Assembly (NCBI GenBank): GCA_902802755.1
Contig: CADCNH010000001.1
Coordinates: 1-64,000, forward strand
From: an uncultured Bacteroidota bacterium
Lineage (GTDB): Bacteria; Bacteroidota; Bacteroidia; Bacteroidales; WCHB1-69
DNA: 64,000 bases
Direction: 5' to 3'
Shown: positions 52,562 through 62,362 of the stretch, piece by piece
How positions within the stretch are numbered: position 1 is the stretch's first letter
Layout: each line of letters begins with the position of its first letter
Position numbers and translations under genes: made by a program
Notes under the pieces: generated by a model
Seen by the model: only the letters and a program-made list of their open reading frames with translations
What the model was told of the DNA's origin: nothing
Databases searched by the model: none

Positions 52562-54214
52562 ATGACTGAAAAATTAGAAACCTTGCGCGACAAAGCGGCC
52601 GTAAGATGGATTGCTTTGTTACTATTGGCTTTGGCCATGTTCTGTTCATATATCTTTATGGACATTCTCTCCCCTATCAAGGACTTGATGCAATCCACCA
52701 GAGGCTGGGATTCAACAGCTTTCGGTACCATGCAAGGTGCTGAAACTTTCCTGAATGTATTCATTTTCTTCTTGATTTTCGCCGGTATTATTCTGGATAA
52801 AATGGGTGTTCGTTTTACAGCTATTTTGTCTGGTGCAGTCATGTTAGTCGGTGGTTTAATCAAATATTATGCTGTCACCGAAGCCTTTTATGGCAGTGGT
52901 GTGGAAGTTTGGTTTACCAATCACCTGAATTACATTCCCGGTTTCCAGGAACTCGGTGTTGCTCCATTCTACGAAGGTATGCCCGCCTCCGCCAAGGTTG
53001 CCGCTGTCGGTTTCATGATTTTCGGCTGCGGTGTGGAAATGGCCGGTATCACTGTTTCCCGTGGTATTGTGAAATGGTTCAAAGGCCGTGAGACCGCTTT
53101 GGCTATGGGTTCAGAGATGGCTCTCGCCCGTCTGGGTGTAGCTACCTGTATGATTTTCTCACCCTTCTTCGCCAAATTGGGCGGTACTGTAGATGTTTCC
53201 CGCTCTGTGGCTTTTGGTGTTCTTTTGTTGTGCATTGCCTTGATTATGTTCATCGTTTACTTCTTCATGGATAAGAAATTGGATGCCCAAACAGGTGAAG
53301 CTGAGGAAAAAGACGATCCTTTCAAAGTTTCCGACATTGGCAAAATTTTGTCATCTTTCGGTTTTTGGTTGGTAGCTCTGCTTTGCGTACTGTATTATTC
53401 AGCCATTTTCCCCTTCCAAAAATACGCTGTGAACATGCTGCAATGCAACCTGACACTGACTCCTGGCGATGGTTTCTGGGCTAGCAATAGTGTGACTATT
53501 ATTCAGTATATCGTAATGTTAGCCGTGGCTGTGTGCTCATTCACCAGCAATTTCTCCAAGAATAAAACCAACAAAATCATCTTGATGGCTTTGGCTGTTG
53601 TGGCTTTGGTAGTATATTGTTACATGGGTTACATGCGTGGTACTGCCGAAACCATTTTCGCTGTATTCCCGCTGTTGGCAGTGGCTATCACTCCTATTCT
53701 CGGTAATTACGTTGACCACAAAGGTAAAGCAGCTTCCATGCTGATGATTGGTTCTTTGTTGCTGATTATCTGCCACTTGTCCTTCGCTTTCATTCTGCCT
53801 CAATTCAAGGGCAGCCAAGTGGGCGGTGTTGTCGTAGCTTACATCCTGATTCTGGTTTTGGGTGCTTCCTTCTCTTTGGTTCCCGCCGCTTTGTGGCCCA
53901 GCGTTCCGAAATTGGTGGACGAAAAAATCATCGGTTCAGCCTACGCGCTGATTTTCTGGATCCAGAATATCGGTTTGTGGCTCTTCCCGCTGCTCATTGG
54001 TAAGATTTTGGACAAGACCAATCCTGAAATTATAGCCCAGATGAAAGAAGGCATTATCGATGCTGAAACTGCTGCTGTTTCTTACGACTACACTTGGCCT
54101 CTCGTCATGCTGGCTTGCCTCGGTATCGCAGCTCTCATTTTGGGTATCGTGCTGAAAGCCGTTGACAAAAAGAAAGGTCTCGGCCTGGAACAACCTAATA
54201 TTGTTGCAGAATAA
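52562..54214 (+). CDS. MFS transporter, MFSD1-like
   Basis: 550 residues with about twelve membrane helices; the first is about 17-37 (WIALLLLALAMFCSYIFMDI). It has the MFS pattern LDKMGVRFT after helix 2, a long periplasmic or cytoplasmic loop at about 100-145, VSRGIVKWFKGRETALAMG between helices 4 and 5, and PAALWPSVPKLVDEKIIGSA with FWIQNIGLWLFPLLIG near the end, which resembles MFSD1-type carriers. Substrate not predictable; closeness to purC may be chance. A strong terminator follows. Confidence 0.87.
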   Translation: MTEKLETLRDKAAVRWIALLLLALAMFCSYIFMDILSPIKDLMQSTRGWDSTAFGTMQGAETFLNVFIFFLIFAGIILDKMGVRFTAILSGAVMLVGGLIKYYAVTEAFYGSGVEVWFTNHLNYIPGFQELGVAPFYEGMPASAKVAAVGFMIFGCGVEMAGITVSRGIVKWFKGRETALAMGSEMALARLGVATCMIFSPFFAKLGGTVDVSRSVAFGVLLLCIALIMFIVYFFMDKKLDAQTGEAEEKDDPFKVSDIGKILSSFGFWLVALLCVLYYSAIFPFQKYAVNMLQCNLTLTPGDGFWASNSVTIIQYIVMLAVAVCSFTSNFSKNKTNKIILMALAVVALVVYCYMGYMRGTAETIFAVFPLLAVAITPILGNYVDHKGKAASMLMIGSLLLIICHLSFAFILPQFKGSQVGGVVVAYILILVLGASFSLVPAALWPSVPKLVDEKIIGSAYALIFWIQNIGLWLFPLLIGKILDKTNPEIIAQMKEGIIDAETAAVSYDYTWPLVMLACLGIAALILGIVLKAVDKKKGLGLEQPNIVAE

Positions 54215-54234
54215 CAACATATTTTATTAGTCTC

Positions 54235-54281
54235 AAAAAACGGACTAAAACATACTTTCTTGCGTTTTAGTCCGTTTTTTT
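54235..54281. terminator. Bidirectional intrinsic terminator after the MFS gene
   Basis: AAAAAA CGGACTAAAAC, loop of twelve, GTTTTAGTCCG TTTTTTT: 11-bp stem. Confidence 0.9.
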
Positions 54282-54336
54282 AAATTCAGAATTCAAAGAA
54301 TAACTTTCAACTTTCAGTTTTCAGTTTTCAACATAA

Positions 54337-54377
54337 TTCATTGGCACATTAGCACATTAACTAATTAGCACATTTAA
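54337..54377. repeat. R1 dispersed repeat
   Basis: TTGGCACATTAGCACATTAAC words immediately before the transglycosylase start; they form its leader. Confidence 0.65.
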
Positions 54378-54378
54378 A

Positions 54379-55371
54379 ATGTCCTTTACCAAAAAACACA
54401 CTTTTCTCATCATCGCTCCACTGGCCATTCTGCTGACTGCAGGTCTTGGCTATGCCGTCGGCAAGCAGCATTGTGCCCAGCACAATACCCCAAACGATAA
54501 TATTCCCAACCTCTATCAAAACCATGCTGGCTCTCCTATGCTTCCCAACACTTTGGAACTGGCCGGTGAGCAGGTACCGCTGGATGTGTATTATGTCCGC
54601 GAGGCTTTGGATAAAGAACTGATTATCAATTGTTATCAACATTCCAAAACCATCCAGATCATCAAACGTTCTGCCAGATTTTTTCCCGTAATTGAGCCGA
54701 TATTGAAAGAAGAAGGTGTTCCCGATGATTTCAAATACCTTTGTGTGGCCGAAAGCGGTCTGGAAGATGTGGTGTCGCCCGCCAAGGCTGCCGGTTTCTG
54801 GCAGTTTCTGGCCTCCACCGCCAAAATATACGGACTTGAGGTTTCTGAAGATGTGGATGAGCGCTACAATCTGGAAAAAGCCACTCATGCTGCCTGCAAA
54901 TATCTGAAAAATGCCAAAGCCAGTCTCGGCAGCTGGTCGCTGGCCGCCGCCGCCTACAATATGGGTGAGGCTAATTTAAAGAAAAATATTGAAAATCAAA
55001 ATATTAAAAACTATTGGGATTTGTATCTGAATCAGGAAACTTCACGTTATATTTACCGTATTCTTTCTTATAAGCTGATTATGGAAAATCCTGTGGAATA
55101 TGGTTACGGCTATTGCCAGGCTAACCTGTACCACCCTATACCATGCAAAGAAGTAACGGTAACCTCTCCTCTACCCAGCTTATACGACTTCGCCAAAACA
55201 CAAGGAGTAAGCTATAAAGAGTTAAAATTCCTTAATCCGTGGTTGCGCAACTCCAAAATTTCCGTTTCCGGAAAAAAATATACTTTTAAAATTCCTGAAA
55301 AAAACAAAAACAACTACTTTGACTTGTATAAGCATATTCCGAATCCCTACGTGGTGGACACTTTAAAATAG
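54379..55371 (+). CDS. Lytic transglycosylase (SLT domain, MltD-like)
   Basis: 330 residues. N-terminal membrane anchor or uncleaved signal (FLIIAPLAILLTAGLGYAVG, about 9-28). SLT domain about 105-235: catalytic Glu125 in LCVAESGLEDVVSP, then AAGFWQFLASTAKIYGL, DERYNLEKATHAACKYL and AAAAYNMGEANLKKN. C-terminal LysM-like stretch (LYDFAKTQGVSYKELKFLNP, about 275-315). Cleaves peptidoglycan glycan strands in the periplasm. Single gene with repeats on both sides. Confidence 0.92.
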   Translation: MSFTKKHTFLIIAPLAILLTAGLGYAVGKQHCAQHNTPNDNIPNLYQNHAGSPMLPNTLELAGEQVPLDVYYVREALDKELIINCYQHSKTIQIIKRSARFFPVIEPILKEEGVPDDFKYLCVAESGLEDVVSPAKAAGFWQFLASTAKIYGLEVSEDVDERYNLEKATHAACKYLKNAKASLGSWSLAAAAYNMGEANLKKNIENQNIKNYWDLYLNQETSRYIYRILSYKLIMENPVEYGYGYCQANLYHPIPCKEVTVTSPLPSLYDFAKTQGVSYKELKFLNPWLRNSKISVSGKKYTFKIPEKNKNNYFDLYKHIPNPYVVDTLK

Positions 55372-55453
55372 GGGTTAGGAATCAGGGGTCAGGGGTCAGT
55401 GATTAAAAGGCAGTTCATAGAATTCAGAATTCAAAGTTCAAAATTCAAAAAAT

Positions 55454-55531
55454 CTCCCCTCGAGTGCATGGCACGAGACTCCCCTGATGCGAAGCATCAC
55501 TCCCCTTGAGCACGTAGTGCGAAACTCCCCT
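55454..55531. repeat. R6 hairpin array: constant ACTCCCCT linker, variable hairpins
   Basis: CTCCCCT at 55454, then ACTCCCCT at 55478, 55499 and 55524 separate three self-complementary inserts: GTGC-ATG-GCAC (with CTC/GAG outside), TGATGC-GAA-GCATCA and GCAC-GTA-GTGC. It lies in the gap between the transglycosylase gene and ettA. Confidence 0.75.
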
Positions 55532-55536
55532 TTAAA

Positions 55537-55571
55537 ATTAATTAGCACATTAACTAATTAGCACATTAAAA
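55537..55571. repeat. R1 dispersed repeat
   Basis: TTAGCACATTAACTAATTAGC words ending just before the ettA start. Confidence 0.65.
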
Positions 55572-55574
55572 ATC

Positions 55575-57254
55575 ATGGCTATCGACGACAAAAAAATCAT
55601 CTTCTCCATGGTGGGCGTGAGCAAGATTATCCCGCCCCAGAAACAAATATTGAAAAACATATACCTTTCGTTCTTCTACGGTGCGAAAATCGGCGTATTG
55701 GGCTTGAACGGCGCAGGAAAGTCCACCTTGCTGAAAATCATCGCTGGCCTCGACAAGTCCTACCAAGGCGAAGTGGTTTTCTCCCCTGGCTATTCCGTGG
55801 GCTACTTGCCTCAGGAACCTCAGCTTGACGATAAGCTCACCGTAAAGGAAGAGGTGATGAAAGGCGTGCAGGAAGTGGTGGATATCCTGAAAGAATACGA
55901 GGAAGTGAACATGAAATTCATGGAGCCCATGAGCGATGACGAGATGAACAAACTCATTGAGCGCCAAGGAGAACTGACCGAACTCATTGAGCAGCACGAC
56001 GCCTGGGAGCTGGACTCTAAGCTGGAGCGTGCCATGGACGCCCTGCGTTGCCCAGAGGGTGACACCCCCATCCAAAACCTATCAGGAGGCGAACGCCGCC
56101 GTGTGGCCCTGTGCCGCCTACTGCTTTCAGAACCCGACATCCTGCTTCTGGACGAGCCGACTAACCACCTGGATGCCGAGTCTGTGCAATGGCTCGAAAT
56201 GCATCTGCAGCAATATAAAGGCACTGTCATTGCAGTCACCCACGACCGTTATTTCTTAGACAATGTGGCTGGCTGGATCCTTGAACTGGACCGCGGCGAA
56301 GGTATTCCCTGGCAAGGCAACTATTCCTCATGGTTAGAGCAGAAGACCAACCGTCTCGCCATGGAGGAAAAGCAGGAATCCAAGCGTAGGAGAACCCTGG
56401 AACGTGAGCTGGAATGGGTGCGCATGGCCCCGAAAGCCCGTCAGGCCAAGGGCAAAGCCCGTTTGAACGCCTACGACAAACTGCTCAACGAGGATGTGAA
56501 AGAAAAAGAGGAAAAACTGCAGATTTTCATCCCCAATGGACCCCGTTTGGGCGATCAGGTAATCGAAGCCCAAAACGTTTCGAAAGCTTACGGCGACAAG
56601 CTGCTCTTCGAGAATCTCAACTTCAACCTGCCACCCAATGGCATTGTGGGCGTTATCGGTCCCAATGGTGCGGGTAAAACCACCCTCTTCCGCCTCATTA
56701 TGGGCTTGGAAAAACCTGATAGTGGCGATTTCCGTGTGGGCGATACCGTGAAGTTAGGTTATGTTGACCAGCAACACAGCTCCATAGACCCCGAAAAAAC
56801 GGTCTGGGAGGTGGTTTCGGAAGGAAATGAACAAATTACCTTGGGCGGACGTTTAATCAACTCCAGAGCCTATATTTCGCGCTTTAATTTCAGCGGCACC
56901 GACCAGAGCAAGAAAACAGGTGTTTTGTCCGGTGGTGAGCGCAACCGACTCCACCTGGCTTTAACCTTGAAATCAGAAGCCAATGTCTTGCTGCTGGACG
57001 AGCCAACCAACGATATTGACGTTAACACCCTGCGTGCTTTGGAAGAAGCCTTGGACGACTTTGCCGGCTGTGCGGTGGTCATTTCCCACGACCGCTGGTT
57101 CCTCGACCGCATCTGCACCCACATCCTGGCTTTTGAGGGCGAGTCGCAGGTGTATTTCTTCGAAGGCAGCTACACAGAATACGAGGAGAATAAAAAGAAA
57201 CGCTTAGGCAACGAAGGACCCAAGCGTATTCACTATAAGAAGTTGATGAAATAA
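55575..57254 (+). CDS. ettA: Energy-dependent translational throttle protein EttA (ABC-F)
   Basis: Cytosolic ABC-F ATPase that binds the ribosomal E site and gates elongation according to the ATP/ADP ratio. 559 residues. Two ATPase domains: Walker A GLNGAGKST (about 41) and GPNGAGKTT (about 362), signatures LSGGERRR and LSGGERNR, Walker B LLLDEPTNHLD and LLLDEPTNDID. The arm insert specific to EttA (DELTVKEEVMKGVQEV-like, about 85-135) and the C-terminal YTEYEENKKKRLG are present. Single gene. Confidence 0.96.
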   Translation: MAIDDKKIIFSMVGVSKIIPPQKQILKNIYLSFFYGAKIGVLGLNGAGKSTLLKIIAGLDKSYQGEVVFSPGYSVGYLPQEPQLDDKLTVKEEVMKGVQEVVDILKEYEEVNMKFMEPMSDDEMNKLIERQGELTELIEQHDAWELDSKLERAMDALRCPEGDTPIQNLSGGERRRVALCRLLLSEPDILLLDEPTNHLDAESVQWLEMHLQQYKGTVIAVTHDRYFLDNVAGWILELDRGEGIPWQGNYSSWLEQKTNRLAMEEKQESKRRRTLERELEWVRMAPKARQAKGKARLNAYDKLLNEDVKEKEEKLQIFIPNGPRLGDQVIEAQNVSKAYGDKLLFENLNFNLPPNGIVGVIGPNGAGKTTLFRLIMGLEKPDSGDFRVGDTVKLGYVDQQHSSIDPEKTVWEVVSEGNEQITLGGRLINSRAYISRFNFSGTDQSKKTGVLSGGERNRLHLALTLKSEANVLLLDEPTNDIDVNTLRALEEALDDFAGCAVVISHDRWFLDRICTHILAFEGESQVYFFEGSYTEYEENKKKRLGNEGPKRIHYKKLMK

Positions 57255-57313
57255 TTCAGTATGCTGGGAACTTCACAGTGAATGGGTGATTATCATTTTT
57301 ACATACATCATTT

Positions 57314-60300
57314 TTATTCAATCCTCACTATTACACGTTTTGTCACAACTGCAGTAGTTGTGTAAATACGTATGAAATATATACCTGATTGACAGGATGT
57401 TAAATCTATAATAGCTTGATAATCATCCACTTCTATTTTCTTTATTGATTTTCCCATCAAATCAAACACCTCGACCTCTTGAATGGTATACTGTTTACTA
57501 TAAATAAAACATTTTCCATTAGTGGGATTTGGATACACTTTGACAAAATCATCCTTGTTTTGTTGAGCAATACCTGTGGTATCCTGCGGAGCCTCTTCTA
57601 CCACAACATTGTCTATACCCGAATTTGACAAACCATTAGAAATATATTTCAACGCAATGTAATGTCCATTTCCTGTATAATTAGATAATTGTGCGGTCAT
57701 TTGATTCCATTGGTTATACTGATAATATTCAAGTTGCACTGTATCTAAAGGAACAAATGAAGTCTCATCTGTAGGAGTATTCAAAACACCCATTATAATT
57801 TTATTATCCCGCGAATCAGTATTATAATAAAAGGAAATCTGTAATCCATTAATGGGGATAATAGTATCAAATTCAGGCAATATGGACATGTTATATGTTT
57901 CCTGTTGAGCCATCAGTATTAAAAAGCCTGGCGAACTGTAGCTTTGGTCATCATTCCCTGAAGTATTCATAACGATATACTGATAGTTTTCCTCGGCAGT
58001 ATTTAATCTGGTCCAACACCATGGATAATTATCCGTTCCATACGTGTCAAAAGATTCAGTATAAGGCAATACCGTAACTTTTCCGCAATTAGTTCTAAAC
58101 ATCTGTTGATCTGACCAAAATATCGTACTCGCATCCGAACACAAATTTCTCACCTTCCATACATAGATGGTAGAAGGAGTCAGACTATCCAAATGACAAC
58201 TTGTTCCAGTAGTAACTATTTCTGTAAACACATTGTCAGACAATGATTTATAAGCAACAAAAACCGTATCTATGTTGGATATCCATGTCAAAGTGGCAGA
58301 GTTTTCCGTTATATCAAAAGTTGACATTTGCGTTGGGACCATACAATTGGCATAAGTTATCTGGATATTATCGACGGCGCATGGAGGATTAATACCATCC
58401 AATCCATCATTTCTCCATAAGAAATAAAGCCTTTGTGGACCCGCAAAACTGGAATCCAATTCTTGCGAGAAACTGCTCCAAACAGAATCAACATAAAAGT
58501 AAGTTCCTAGCCGCACCGCACCTTGTGGAACACTATTCCCACTAGGGGTTGCCGGCGGACCTAAAAAGACAGACGCATAATCGCAAGGATTATTATTATA
58601 GCGTTCTCCAAAACTTCTTATATCAAAAGAAATCTGATAATCAGAATGACCCGGTTCGAAATAAAAATCACGATATGCCCATATTTGGGAAGTAGAATTA
58701 TTTGCGTATGTATTTGAAATACCTCCATTGTTAGACACGTATAATGATGCCTCTCCCCCATGGTTAACCGCTGTGTCAATATACCACTTATTCACATAAT
58801 TGCCATTGACAAATACCCATCGTGAATTTTCAACGGTGTCTTCAAATCCACAAAAATACGGCAAATGCGCTGTGTTTTCTGTGGTTTGAAATGTACTTCT
58901 TGTGGACCAGAAACCTCTTTCTGTAGCTGAACAATTACTGCATACCATCCATTCGTAATTAGTAGATGGTGTAAGATTGCCTATCGCACAGCTAGTGTTT
59001 GTAACTATGACTTCTGTGTAAAGTGAATCCGTAAAAGCTTTATATCTCACGGTATAAGATTCAGGCATATCACTTCCCGAACTACTCCATGACAACAATG
59101 CCATAGTGTCGATAACAATGACATTCAAATTAGATGTCGTTGAAAGACAGTTTGTACCCTCAATAGAAATATTATCCACTGCAGCGGGTGGATTATTTAC
59201 AGTAAAATAATCATTCTGCCACAAAAAATATAAACGCTTTAGTCCTGCTTGTGTGGAATCCAAATCGCGTATAATATTAAACCAAGCTGGATACACCATC
59301 AAACTAATCTTAAAAGCCCCAGGAGGTGTACTATCATTTGTTGGAACTGATGGTGGTCCCATGAACAAACTAAAATAATCCGAATACGCTTCTCCATTAG
59401 TTTTACAAGGAACAATAAGTCTGTATGCCCTATATGCCGAATCAAGATAAATGTCCCGATAGGCCCATGCATACGTATTATTATGAGTACCTGAATAGGT
59501 ATAAGAAGCACCACCATCATTGGAAATGTACAAACCATAATTTCCACTATAGCGTACCGCTGAACCAAAACACCATTTATTTACTGTATTACTTGTCAAA
59601 TGCCAAGCGGCGCGTTCATCAAAATCTTCAAAACCACAATGATAGGGTCTAGATGCTGGGGTTTGTATAATCATTTCGTTGCTCCAGGCACTACTTTCTG
59701 TATCTGAACACTGACTCCTTACTTTCCAATAATAGTATGTTGAAGACATTAAGCTGTCTATCAAACATATCGTATCTGTCACAGAGATTTCCCTGTGCAT
59801 ATAATCTCCTTTTTTCCTGACACTTACAGTATATGTCACATCCTCACTTGTCTCAGATGGATTCCATGACACCGTAGCAAAATGATCTTTCAAATCAATA
59901 CAAACCAAATTTTGAGGAATTTCACAGAAAGAAGCTGTTACAGCAATATTGTCAATAGCCGCAGGAGGCTGTTCTCCATTCGCATTATCATTGTTCCATA
60001 AAAAAAACAAACGTTTGACTCCCGAATAAGAAGAATCGAGAGAAAAAGAATAATGTTGCCATTCGTCAATACCGACAAACATATCACCTAACTGTGTTGA
60101 CCCTGTGGGAGTACCTGCACCACTTGGCAATACCGCATCTCCCACAAACACTTTCATATAATCGGCATTATTTTGCCCCATTCCCTTGAAATCAAACGAA
60201 ATATGATACTCTGGATAGCCGGTAGCAAAAAATATGTCCCTATAGGCCCAAACAGATGAGGTTGCATTATCCGGATAAAAAATAGTGTTGTAATAGTTAT

Positions 60301-62167
60301 TTGTAAGTCCCATATCATTGGAAATGTATAATGCATGCTGATCATCACACCCTATCGCATTTCCTATTGCCCAAATATTATGGTAATTATCATTTTTCAA
60401 TATCCATCGGTCATTTTCATCATTTTGATCAAAACTGCACAAGTAAGGAAGATGACCCAGTACCTGTGTGGTATGGAAAGTTTTCTCTGAACTCCATGCA
60501 CTATTATATCCGTATTCGTAGTAACATACTGTTCTTACCTTCCACATATATTCCGTTAAAGGTGACAAACCGGTTATGCTGTATATTGTATCCGCCAATA
60601 GAATTTCCGTATAGGTTGTATCCATCACGGTTTTGTATGCCAAAATATAATTTTGCATAAGGTGTGACATTGTATTCTGTTCCGAACAATTACTCCATGA
60701 AACCGTAGCCATACTATCCAGCACCATGACATTGGTTAGATCAACAGGTATTCTACACCCATTTCCTGTAATTTCTATATTATCCACAGCCACAGGCGGG
60801 TTTACCCCACTGTTATAGTTATTATACCAGTATAAATATAAGCGTCTATATCCCGTCCACGAAGAATCTATTGGGATACCATAATGCGTCCAAACACTCA
60901 GCAAATTAATATCCTCAGTCAATTGAATCATATTGCTGTCTGGAAAGGCTGACATATCGCTGATGGTAACAGGATTTCCCAAATAAACTCTCATGTAATC
61001 CTGACCATACTGCCCCATACCTTGACAGTCAAATGACAACTGGTATTCGGAATGACCAGGTTCAAGGTATATATCCAAACATGCCCAAGCAGCAGAGGTT
61101 CTTCCAGTATTGTAGGCGTATGACTGTCCTGAATTTGAGGAAATATATAACGCTGAATTTCCAGTATTTTGTGTTGCGGAGCCTATCGCCCATTGGTTTA
61201 CATTATTGCTGGGATCATTGTACATTAACCATGGACTATTCTCCTGTAAATTTTCAAAACCACAAAAATAGGGAAGTGAAGCATAGGTGATAAACTGCTC
61301 TTCTTCGCTCCAGTCGCTCATATTAATTTCTGAGCAATTGGCTCTGACTTTCCAACTGTATTTCGACGCTGGTTCAAGTCCTGTCAGTACCAAAACAGTA
61401 TCTTCTATTGTAATCTCGAAATATGACGTATCTGTATTTTTCTTGTATGCCACTGTATAAGATTCTGCTGGTCCCAAATATCCTGGCACCCATGAAAGTG
61501 TAGCGGAATTGTGAGTGTTTGTGGATGCTAAATGCATCGGCATACTGCATTTCACACCTTTCAACAAAATGTTATCAATAGCAGCGGGAGGGTTATAGAT
61601 ATTATTAAGAGGATAACTCGAATTATATGTGTTATACCATCTTAAATATATTCGTTGAATACCCACGTGGGTAGAGTCTATTATATACTGTTTGTGCGTC
61701 CAGTTTGGAAGATCATATATTTCCTCTAACAAAACTATCTCTTCATTTGAATCCAAAGGTGCCGCATTTTCATCAAAATCAATTGGATTGCCTATACTTA
61801 CTCCAACAAATGCAATATTCTGGGCCCCCGCATTGTGAACATCAAATGACAGAAAAAACTCTTTATATGTTGAATCCATATATATATCACGATATGCCCA
61901 AGCCAGTGATTGTTGATTCCTACTAAAACTGTTCGTTACACCTCCATCTTGTGAAATATACATCGAATTTTCCCCTGTACATGTAACAGCTGAACCTAAA
62001 TACCATTCATTTGGACCATTATGGGAAAAAAACCATTGTGAATTATCCACAGAATCCTCAAAACCACAAAAATAAGGTAATACGGCAAAGTTTGTATCTT
62101 GACCTCTTGCAATAAAAAATGAAAAAAATGATGCAATCAAAATAATAATCGACCAAAATCTTTTCAT
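57314..62167 (-). CDS. T9SS-secreted adhesin-like protein, jelly-roll/Fn3 modules
   Basis: 1,617 residues. Signal peptide SIIILIASFFSFFIARGQ. Five similar modules of about 270 residues, each a jelly-roll domain starting YFCGFED or YLCSFDQ (with NKWYIG, LYISNNGG, AWAYRD and PPAAVDNI marks) plus an Fn3 domain (SWxxxSxxYWKVRxxCS pattern); then a sixth jelly-roll (LPYTESFDTYG), and a type A T9SS sorting domain (about 1540-1617: VKVYPNPTNGKCFIY and FIRIYTTTAVVTKRVIV). No enzyme domain is seen. Likely surface-attached and involved in binding. Markedly AT-rich next to ettA. Two palindromes sharing a half-site sit at its promoter. Confidence 0.92.
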   Translation of the reverse strand: MKRFWSIIILIASFFSFFIARGQDTNFAVLPYFCGFEDSVDNSQWFFSHNGPNEWYLGSAVTCTGENSMYISQDGGVTNSFSRNQQSLAWAYRDIYMDSTYKEFFLSFDVHNAGAQNIAFVGVSIGNPIDFDENAAPLDSNEEIVLLEEIYDLPNWTHKQYIIDSTHVGIQRIYLRWYNTYNSSYPLNNIYNPPAAIDNILLKGVKCSMPMHLASTNTHNSATLSWVPGYLGPAESYTVAYKKNTDTSYFEITIEDTVLVLTGLEPASKYSWKVRANCSEINMSDWSEEEQFITYASLPYFCGFENLQENSPWLMYNDPSNNVNQWAIGSATQNTGNSALYISSNSGQSYAYNTGRTSAAWACLDIYLEPGHSEYQLSFDCQGMGQYGQDYMRVYLGNPVTISDMSAFPDSNMIQLTEDINLLSVWTHYGIPIDSSWTGYRRLYLYWYNNYNSGVNPPVAVDNIEITGNGCRIPVDLTNVMVLDSMATVSWSNCSEQNTMSHLMQNYILAYKTVMDTTYTEILLADTIYSITGLSPLTEYMWKVRTVCYYEYGYNSAWSSEKTFHTTQVLGHLPYLCSFDQNDENDRWILKNDNYHNIWAIGNAIGCDDQHALYISNDMGLTNNYYNTIFYPDNATSSVWAYRDIFFATGYPEYHISFDFKGMGQNNADYMKVFVGDAVLPSGAGTPTGSTQLGDMFVGIDEWQHYSFSLDSSYSGVKRLFFLWNNDNANGEQPPAAIDNIAVTASFCEIPQNLVCIDLKDHFATVSWNPSETSEDVTYTVSVRKKGDYMHREISVTDTICLIDSLMSSTYYYWKVRSQCSDTESSAWSNEMIIQTPASRPYHCGFEDFDERAAWHLTSNTVNKWCFGSAVRYSGNYGLYISNDGGASYTYSGTHNNTYAWAYRDIYLDSAYRAYRLIVPCKTNGEAYSDYFSLFMGPPSVPTNDSTPPGAFKISLMVYPAWFNIIRDLDSTQAGLKRLYFLWQNDYFTVNNPPAAVDNISIEGTNCLSTTSNLNVIVIDTMALLSWSSSGSDMPESYTVRYKAFTDSLYTEVIVTNTSCAIGNLTPSTNYEWMVCSNCSATERGFWSTRSTFQTTENTAHLPYFCGFEDTVENSRWVFVNGNYVNKWYIDTAVNHGGEASLYVSNNGGISNTYANNSTSQIWAYRDFYFEPGHSDYQISFDIRSFGERYNNNPCDYASVFLGPPATPSGNSVPQGAVRLGTYFYVDSVWSSFSQELDSSFAGPQRLYFLWRNDGLDGINPPCAVDNIQITYANCMVPTQMSTFDITENSATLTWISNIDTVFVAYKSLSDNVFTEIVTTGTSCHLDSLTPSTIYVWKVRNLCSDASTIFWSDQQMFRTNCGKVTVLPYTESFDTYGTDNYPWCWTRLNTAEENYQYIVMNTSGNDDQSYSSPGFLILMAQQETYNMSILPEFDTIIPINGLQISFYYNTDSRDNKIIMGVLNTPTDETSFVPLDTVQLEYYQYNQWNQMTAQLSNYTGNGHYIALKYISNGLSNSGIDNVVVEEAPQDTTGIAQQNKDDFVKVYPNPTNGKCFIYSKQYTIQEVEVFDLMGKSIKKIEVDDYQAIIDLTSCQSGIYFIRIYTTTAVVTKRVIVRIE

Positions 62168-62187
62168 AACTAAAAAATTTACAACTG

Positions 62188-62195
62188 CAAAAGTA
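62188..62195 (-). promoter_or_regulatory. Promoter -7 box of the 1,617-residue protein gene
   Basis: TACTTTTG on the minus strand, 20 bases before the start. Confidence 0.55.
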
Positions 62196-62199
62196 AAAA

Positions 62200-62215
62200 A
62201 AATCTATATAGATTT
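62200..62215. promoter_or_regulatory. Operator-like palindrome in the promoter spacer
   Basis: AAATCTATATAGATTT, a perfect 16-bp palindrome lying between the -7 box and the expected -33 position. It shares the half-site AATCTATA with the palindrome at 62283-62309. Confidence 0.6.
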
Positions 62216-62282
62216 AAAACCTCACACTGAAAATATGATCCCTCATATCTAAAATATGACAAATATAACATGTGTTAAGGTA

Positions 62283-62309
62283 TATGAATCTATAAAGTAT
62301 AGATTCATA
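62283..62309. promoter_or_regulatory. Upstream operator-like palindrome
   Basis: Perfect 12-bp arms TATGAATCTATA and TATAGATTCATA around AAG. It contains the same AATCTATA / TATAGATT half-sites as the promoter palindrome about 89 bases away. No T-run follows on either strand, so a terminator is unlikely. Confidence 0.6.
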
Positions 62310-62362
62310 CAAGATTGACGGAGTAATTTATTTTGCAAAAAATGGACTTATTTCAGTCCTTA

